Below, in pieces: positions 58,182 through 64,000 of a stretch of DNA of 64,000 bases. Made by a program: the position numbers and the translations under genes. This DNA is from Lutraria lutraria (taxonomy: Eukaryota; Mollusca; Bivalvia; Venerida; Mactridae): contig OZ026847.1 of NCBI GenBank assembly GCA_964023205.1, forward strand, positions 6,880,819 to 6,944,818, read 5' to 3'. The notes beneath the pieces are model-generated. The model worked only from the letters and a program-made list of their open reading frames with translations, had not been told where the DNA came from and did no database searches. Each line of letters begins with the position of its first letter. Position 1 is the first letter of the stretch.

Positions 58182-59550
58182 ATGTCATTCGAACAAACTT
58201 TCTTTTTTGCACAAAATGCGGAAGCAGTACTCGAGCTTCTTGATGACAGACGTAGAGGTATTGTTATAATTTATAAATATTGTTAGTAATAGCTTAAAGT
58301 ACATTTAATGTTACATATTTCATAAATTATTGAACGAAGCTGAATTAAAACACCGTTTGTCTTATTATAATTGTGACCTTTTGTTGTGCAATCAGTGTGA
58401 AAATTTGGTAAAATATCAAACAGTGACCATCATGATATCTATAAGAGTCATTTACATTAATGATATACATGTACATTGTATTAACTTAAACAGGTAATAG
58501 AAGACCTAGGAGATGGCGGACAGGGGATTGGCTGTTACGAAGACCTCTCCATGTCCAGTCCCTTATGTCTTATGTCTGAACTCTTTGCTGAGGATCCGGC
58601 TGGATACAGGAACTTCCTAAGAATCGACCCTTATATGTTTCAGGAACTTATTCATGTTGTGGGACCGAGGATAACTACGAATTATCACTGGTTGAGAAAG
58701 CCAATAGAGCCTGGATTGAAGTTAGTAATTACCTTGAGATGCTTGGCAACGGGGGACAGTTATCAGAAGTTGATGTATGGTTTTCGCGTAGCACACAATA
58801 TAATCAGTGGTATTGTACGGGACGTATGTGAGGCCATTGTTTCAAGGTATGCTGAGGATGTTATACAGACTCCTTCTGAGTCTGAGCAGTGGCAAGCCAT
58901 AGCCGACCAATTTCGCAACCAAGTGGCAGTTTCCGCACACACTCGGTGCCCTTGATGGAAAACATGTAGCCATTAAATGCCCAAAGAACGGCAGCTCATT
59001 GTTCTTTAATTACAAATGTTACTACATGTATTCCGTTGTACTGATGGCTCTGGTTGACGCCGACTGTAAGTTTATTTGGGTAAATATTTGAGCGCAGGGA
59101 GGATGTTCCGACGCACAAATCTGGAATTAGAGCAACCTCAAGTCGGCAATCGAAAGGGGGCTTATTGGCATCCCAGCAGCAACACCCCTTCCAGGTGATG
59201 ACAAACCAATTGGATATTGTATCATTGCAGATGATGCATTTGCCATGAAAACTTGGCTAATGAAACCATTCTCAAGACGAGGCATGGAGAAGGATGAGCA
59301 GATATTGAATTATCGCCTGTCAAGAGCAAGGAGATGGCATTCTCGCCAACCGATTCCGGTGTTTACTCTCTGTCATGTCCCAAACGCCAGACACATTCCA
59401 TTCGATAGTTCTACACAATATCATGATGTCTAGATATACTGGCGATCAGAACATGCAAATTGATCAAGAAGACAACGCCCATCAAGTCATTCATGGAGCA
59501 TGGAGGGATGGTTTCAACATGGACAATTCCAAAGTGTGGGAATATTGACA
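58182..59550 (+). pseudogene. PIF/Harbinger (HARBI1-like, DDE_Tnp_4) transposase, broken
   Basis: Exon 1 (58182-58257) starts at ATG and encodes AQNAEAVLELLDDRRRG-like sequence. A GT...AG intron (58258-58493) follows, and exon 2 opens with RRPRRWRTGDWLLRRPL, the usual Harbinger N-terminal motif. The best-preserved frame, 58551-58955, has AEDPAGYRNFLRIDPYMFQE, RITTNYHWLRKPI, LRCLATGDSYQKLMYGFRV. Downstream, in other frames, come GALDGKH (first catalytic Asp), ADDAF (second Asp), KPFSRRGM and NYRLSRARR. Lesions: a frameshift near 58557, a one-base shift near 58921, TGA at 59089, TAG at 59128, and a deletion after RARR near 59333 that removes the segment expected to hold the catalytic Glu; GILANRFR and VLHN follow in a new frame. 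It encodes no functional enzyme. Confidence 0.9.
58258..58493 (+). other. Intron of transposase pseudogene
   Basis: The donor is AGAG|GTATTG and the acceptor is TTAACTTAAACAG|GT. The phase is consistent (phase 1): joining the flanks continues from the DDRRRG region directly into the RRPRRW motif. The intron is AT-rich and 236 bp long. Confidence 0.7.
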
Positions 59551-59795
59551 CATTCGACGCAAAACAGCGGAGGTTGTACCTGGAACCATTGGATAACAGT
59601 GTCTTGTTGTTCTATTGTCAAAATAAGAGATTGGCTGCGCTTGTCAATCGTCTTTGCTTCAGGACGTGATGATCTCGAATATTCACCATCGTCAACAGAA
59701 CTATCAGTGGCAGCTAAGGCTAGAGTCTCCTCTGACACTGGTGCTGCGGCTCTCCGAGATGTTCGTTTCTTGGGAGACTTTTTCAAAGTGAGCAA
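59514..59795 (-). pseudogene. Possible second Harbinger ORF (MADF-like), partial
   Basis: A minus-strand frame converges on the transposase 3' end. It starts with a Lys/Arg/Ser/Ala-rich linker (KKSPKKRTSRRAAA), passes through an acidic patch, and reaches ILTIEQQDTVIQWFQVQPPL, which resembles the start of a MADF/Myb-SANT-type DNA-binding domain (xVxWFxxxPxL). The domain is cut short where the frame runs into transposase sequence. Harbinger elements usually carry such a second DNA-binding gene, so context supports it, but only the first part of a domain is visible. Confidence 0.35.
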
Positions 59796-59835
59796 GCTAG
59801 AGATATGTGCGAGGAATGCAAAATTGTGTCGGTCC

Positions 59836-60070
59836 GTGGCGCTCCGTACTACTCCGTAGTGGACCGTTCTTACCCGTACTTACCCGTACCGATACCGTAG
59901 CGAACCGTAAAGCACCCGTAGCACAACCGCCCTGATCCATGTCGCTCCATATCAAACCCTAGCTCGTCCGGGGCCTTTACCTGCATTTTGCTGCAGATCC
60001 GTCGAGCTCCGTACTCGCACCGTAGCACATCTGTATTGGAACCGTAGCGGGCTATGGAATAGTCATTTCC
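59836..60070. repeat. CCGTA-motif-rich GC patch
   Basis: Within about 230 bp the pentamer CCGTA occurs more than ten times, often as ACCGTAGC or CCCGTAC, at irregular spacing, in a patch much more GC-rich than its surroundings. It follows the Harbinger relic and may be its subterminal repeat region. The 141-codon minus-strand frame (59870-60295) owes its Arg-Tyr-Gly-rich tail to these repeats. Confidence 0.5.
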
Positions 60071-60710
60071 GTTGCAATTCAAAGCGATCAGTCCGAAGCT
60101 CTTCCGGGGCCGCTTTCCGTGGAAGTGTGACCCAGGCACAACCGAAAATAAACTGTAAACCAATGATAGATCCGAATCTATATTAGCAGGTAAGATTTTG
60201 GTTGTAATGCTGGCAATGATGTCGTACTCATTTTTTGTACTCAGATAATTTGTATTCTTGGATTTAAACACTGTCTGAATACTTAAGCACTTCAAAGGTG
60301 GATTTTGACAGGCCTATTTCGACGAAACATTTCACAATGAAAACAGCAGTATACTTTTTCTAATATTTATAAGAAGATTCATGAAGAATCCAAGATTTTT
60401 TAGTCCAAATTTACTGTGAATGCGACAAATTTTTCCGCAAAATTTTATGTATAAAATTTAAAAAAAAAACACTGTCGAAAATTAGGCACTGAATCAGTGT
60501 AGCATTGTATTTTGGTAATTTCTTTCCCCAAATTGGGAAAAAACAGAGCCTTTTTTGCAGTTGATAGGTCACTGAATTTCACCTCTGTTATAGAAGGAAA
60601 AAAGGTCCTGATATGCAGTGGTTTTCTTTATTAATTGTTCCCTCTGAGAAAAAGGAAAGAGGAATGTTGCTGTATATGGGTATATAGTACAATGTCATGT
60701 AATATTAACA
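60071..60710. other. Non-coding
   Basis: The N-terminal half of the 141-codon minus-strand frame lies here (HFHGKRPRKSFGLIALNCNG is its most protein-like part). I do not recognise it. Nothing else seen. Confidence 0.4.
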
Positions 60711-60783
60711 GCCCAATTAGCTCAGTTGGTAGAGCATCTGGCTAGCATGCAGGAGGTATAGGTTTCAAGCTCCGCTTCGGGTA
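60711..60783 (+). tRNA. tRNA-Ala(AGC)-like sequence, probably pseudogene or SINE head
   Basis: The D-arm is perfect (TAGCTCAGTTGGTAGAGCA, an A-box match). The anticodon loop CTAGCAT has U33, anticodon AGC and A37, on a stem with one G-G mismatch. The acceptor GCCC can pair GGGT with one wobble. The T-arm is poor: GGTTTCAAGCTCC has one base too many in the B-box and little stem. Degeneracy in the T-arm and the lack of a following T-run argue for a pseudogene or tRNA-derived SINE. Confidence 0.45.
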
Positions 60784-63700
60784 CATTATTTTCCTCATCC
60801 TATTACACAGGCGAGATTGTTTCGTCAAAGGAGGCTCCAATCTGCTATTACATTCCCATATTAAGGACTAGCTAGCTAAAAACTAGGTTAGAGACCCAAT
60901 TTTTCTTCTTAAAATGTTCCTGTTACCATATGCTATGATTATGCAAAGTTTAAAAAGAATCTGTAGAACAGTTTTCATTCTGCCTATATGTCTTTGTGCA
61001 ACTGTAGCAAACATCTTTAAACTGATCTCTACTTCTTCGGTAAAGATAAAAACCAAGTAAACAGTAGTTTAACTTATGACGGTAAATTGGTTTCCCGATT
61101 GCAAATTTTCCCAGTTGAAGCCTCTCTTTTTGTGTGATATCTAACATAATGTGTAATGATTTTGCTGGTACGATATCACACAATTTTAGATAAAAGTTCT
61201 TGATTCAAATTAGTCATCAAAACTTGAAGTGGTATCAGAGTTTAACCATAAAGGATTACAGATTTAGATTATAGCTATCAAAATTTAATTGAATGCATGA
61301 ATCAATTGAATAATCGTTGTTTACATGAGACATAATGAAATAAAAGTTCTTCGCTCACTTGCCACTTTGCAAGAATGATCCTTAAGTGGTTCCCTTTCAA
61401 AGTTGTTAAACGAAATTAATTTCATTCAGAACTCTGGTTGCCATGGCAACTAATAAGAAAAAATCATTTTGTCAGAAACTACAATGCCTACTAGAGCTTA
61501 GATATTTTATGTGTGTAGTATTGTCTGTGATGCTGAAAGAAGGTTCCGAGAAGGTCTAATAAGAGTTTCCCATAATTTCAACATAGCTATTATAATCTCT
61601 TGAAAAAGATATGGTATGATTCAATATTAAGTTGATTTGAGTCTATTATTGGGATTTTGGTTTTTGAGTAAAATGAAAGTGGAGTTTTGAAACATAATTT
61701 GTGTGCCAGACCTACTTTATTTTTTGCTGACATGTTTAACGTGTTCTTAGTAAATAAGGAAACGAACATTGGTAACATTTCTGGTCAGAGAAATAGGATT
61801 TCTAGACAGATAAAATACTTAAGTTCATTGTTGAATTTCTACTTATTTTTGTCTGTGAAACTGGGGCCTGGGGTCGGAATAGACACCGCCCTTGGAGTAA
61901 CTTGATTTTACATATAGGCTCATATAGGAAATTTTTTAAAATCTTCATGTCAGAAACGACAATGCCTAGAGCTTAGATATTTACCGTAGTTTAGCATTTT
62001 CTAGTGGACCTCTCCCAAGTTTGTTCAAATTATGTTCATGCAGTAAAAATTGGCTCAACTCTTGGGGTAACGTGATTATTCATAGGCACATAATTATAGG
62101 ATTTTATTTCTTCATGACGTTGTTTACTACAGCACCTGAGGTGTTTTCACTCCTGTACTAATTACATATGTGACCAATAATTGGTAAAGAATAAAAAATG
62201 ACATTTGTCAGTCCAAATGTAAATAGAAGAGAAAAAAAATGGAACTTGAATATTCGTCAGATTTTCAGAGAATTCCAGATTTCAGGGATTATTTGCAGTT
62301 AATGTGGAAAATATATCTGTGAACACCCAGGTTTGATGTCTAGAAAGAGATTTAATGACAAATTATTGTCATCAACGAATTAATAGTATCATACAGCACC
62401 TATTCAATGCGCAACACGATGCTGATAAAGTAATGTCGAGTACAGAGTTTATCACAATGAAACACTATCTTTGCACGTTTGGTCAGGATTGTTTTGTTGC
62501 TTGCTAATTAAAGTATGATACTTTATCTTTGTAACCATCTGGGTTAACTTAAAGACATTGAACAGCTACTATATAAGTGACCCCCCCCCCCCAAAAAATC
62601 CACATGAGGTCTAATCTCTTAATTGTTTTATTGCCCCTAATGGGATTAATCCTGTCTTTTCACGGTCTGCTTTGACACCTAGTCATATAAGAGGGTCATA
62701 AATTCTATTGATTTTTAGTGATAATTAGTTTATGGATAACTTCCTGTTGTTTTTATAAGCATTTTATGTAATTAATGAATGCTGTCCTTTAATTACCAGA
62801 TTATGTAAGAACAGTTAATACATGAAAAATGCAACTGAATGCTTCTTCTATTTCTAAATCAAATCATTCTATTTATACATGAAATTTTTTTTTACAAGAT
62901 AACTATTATAATCTGACTATGTTTATACAATATAAATTGAGACAATATATTGGTTAGAAATATTAAACAGGTATAAAAGGTGTTAGGATACGTTTGTATT
63001 AATTTTACAAAATGGACGTTTAATTTATCAAAATCAACCAGACCTAACTAATTGGTGTGAGATGCATAATATTTGCTAATTAATGTGTTTGAAGCGTTGA
63101 GCATTTATTTGAGTAATTAATTTCCTTAATCATATTAAAGTCTTAATATTTTTCACTTAATATAAACATACTTAAAAAAAAGTTATAATTTATATTTTTA
63201 ATTAAACATTGAATCAATTTAAGTATCTATTCATGTGAAGCTATATTATTAGCCATAAATTTAAGTGACTGATTATGTAATTAGAAGCTAGTCTATCAAT
63301 GACCCTGTCTGTTTTATTGGACTCCCTACTGTGGAATATACAGGACTGCTGGGTCTTAGTCACATGCCTCGCATTCCTGGTTCAATGTCTTTAAGTCATC
63401 GGGTCAAATCTTAGATTAAAGCCTACAATGCAGTAGATGTCATTGTTTTAATTGATTCTTTACCAAGCCTTGTCAGAATGTTTTGGATGAACATGGGTCA
63501 TCTGGGGTCAGACACCAGGTAAAATCAGATAAAACTTTGATAACAACAGATCTCATGACACAGGCTCAAGATAATGTTTTAATCAGGAAACAATGATTGT
63601 CATGTGAGCAATATATGGCCATCTTGGCCCTCTTGTTTAATCAATTGTCATTTGTCTCCAATAAGTCACATGAATAAAAGTTTAATGTGGAAATAGAATT

Positions 63701-64000
63701 CCTTCACTTGATTCTTAAGATATAACAAAATTTGAGTTCACTATCATGTTCTTATGTTATCATTACCGTATTATATTATCTACTGACTCTAGCTGATTAC
63801 AAATATGCTTTACTAAAGTAATTTATGCCTCTTCTGTCAAGTTTGAGTCATGACTCAGAAATACTACTGCAGTTATTTTAGGGAATACCTTATGGGTGCA
63901 AGAATGAATATTGTTGATATACGCATTGTAGGCCAAGGGCCCATAATCGAACCCCCCTAGCGGGATTTTCGTTGACCTGTATGTTTTTGAAGCTTGGGGT
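60784..64000. other. Non-coding, dispersed repeats
   Basis: No gene recognised; frames at 60950, 61590 and 61687 have no motif. It holds partial copies of the 170-bp repeat (61258-61370; inverted start at 62322-62343) and a local duplication (GTCAGAAACNACAATGCC and GAGCTTAGATATTT at about 61471-61510 and 61950-61983). There is a run of about 14 C at 62581-62594 and a GGCCATCTTGGCCCTCTTGT stretch near 63617, a dispersed-repeat phrase related to that at 7150. Confidence 0.5.

Noticed and set aside
59500..59859. 119-codon plus-strand frame after the transposase
   Set aside because: It opens out of frame within the transposase C-terminus and mirrors the minus-strand MADF-like frame; no motif of its own.
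59870..60295. 141-codon minus-strand frame
   Set aside because: Its C-terminal Arg/Tyr/Gly pattern is produced by the CCGTA repeats; no domain recognised, so not called a gene.
62976..62993. GGTGTTAGGATACG resembling the left TIR of the TTAA MITE at 17508
   Set aside because: No TTAA next to it and no partner end nearby.

Overview
The window looks like repeat-dominated, AT-rich animal DNA, most probably from a bivalve mollusc. The reasons are several families of short DNA transposons (MITEs) with perfect target duplications, a spliced PIF/Harbinger transposase relic, tRNA-derived fragments, and dispersed repeat phrases of a kind I associate with bivalve genomes (for example the 'ggccctgggatgctcacctga' type stretch near 7.15 kb and the 'ctggggcctggggtcgg' type stretch near 61.86 kb). 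The species assignment is an inference; I see no host gene that would fix it.

Layout. 1-29.1 kb: no convincing host gene. It is a patchwork of non-autonomous DNA transposons: a foldback hairpin and a TIR element at 4.3-6.2 kb inside larger inverted arms; an inverted-arm element at 10.2-10.8 kb; a 2.86-kb element at 11.34-14.20 kb carrying a dispersed 15-bp motif; a Tc1/mariner-type MITE at 16.1 kb; a TTAA-flanked MITE at 17.5 kb; CAGC-rich tandem repeats at 19.4 kb; a GGGCCCGTATTC-ended element at 19.86-21.68 kb with a mariner MITE nested in it, and a second partial copy at 24.95 kb; and another MITE at 26.6 kb. 29.13-46.67 kb: one uninterrupted minisatellite/satellite array of 38-bp units (about 460 copies) with two alternating unit types and multi-kilobase higher-order duplications. 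46.67-48.03 kb: unassigned.

48.03-57.18 kb is the most interesting part. It is a 9.15-kb imperfect palindrome, with arms of about 3.8 and 3.9 kb around a 1.4-kb unique centre, and it carries a compact set of intronless small genes: an 86-aa protein, a 153-aa coiled-coil protein, a C2H2 zinc-finger/acidic protein, and in the centre a 68-aa C2H2 protein and a 117-aa basic protein. Two places in each arm share a core promoter layout (TATAAAA followed 34-35 bp later by CACGTT plus a pyrimidine run). At the inner break sits an array of self-complementary CTCATGAG sites phased at 21 bp and itself arranged as an inverted repeat. Gene density, promoter style and long inverted ends suggest a virus-like or Polinton-like linear element that collapsed into a palindrome, but no capsid, polymerase or integrase gene is present, so its class is open.

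57.18-60.3 kb: a candidate type I hammerhead ribozyme lies about 110 bp upstream of a broken, two-exon PIF/Harbinger (HARBI1-like) transposase gene; a possible convergent second transposon gene follows. 60.3-64 kb: non-coding, with a tRNA-Ala-like sequence and dispersed repeats.

I found no intact host gene. The only intact reading frames I would call genes are those of the palindromic element.
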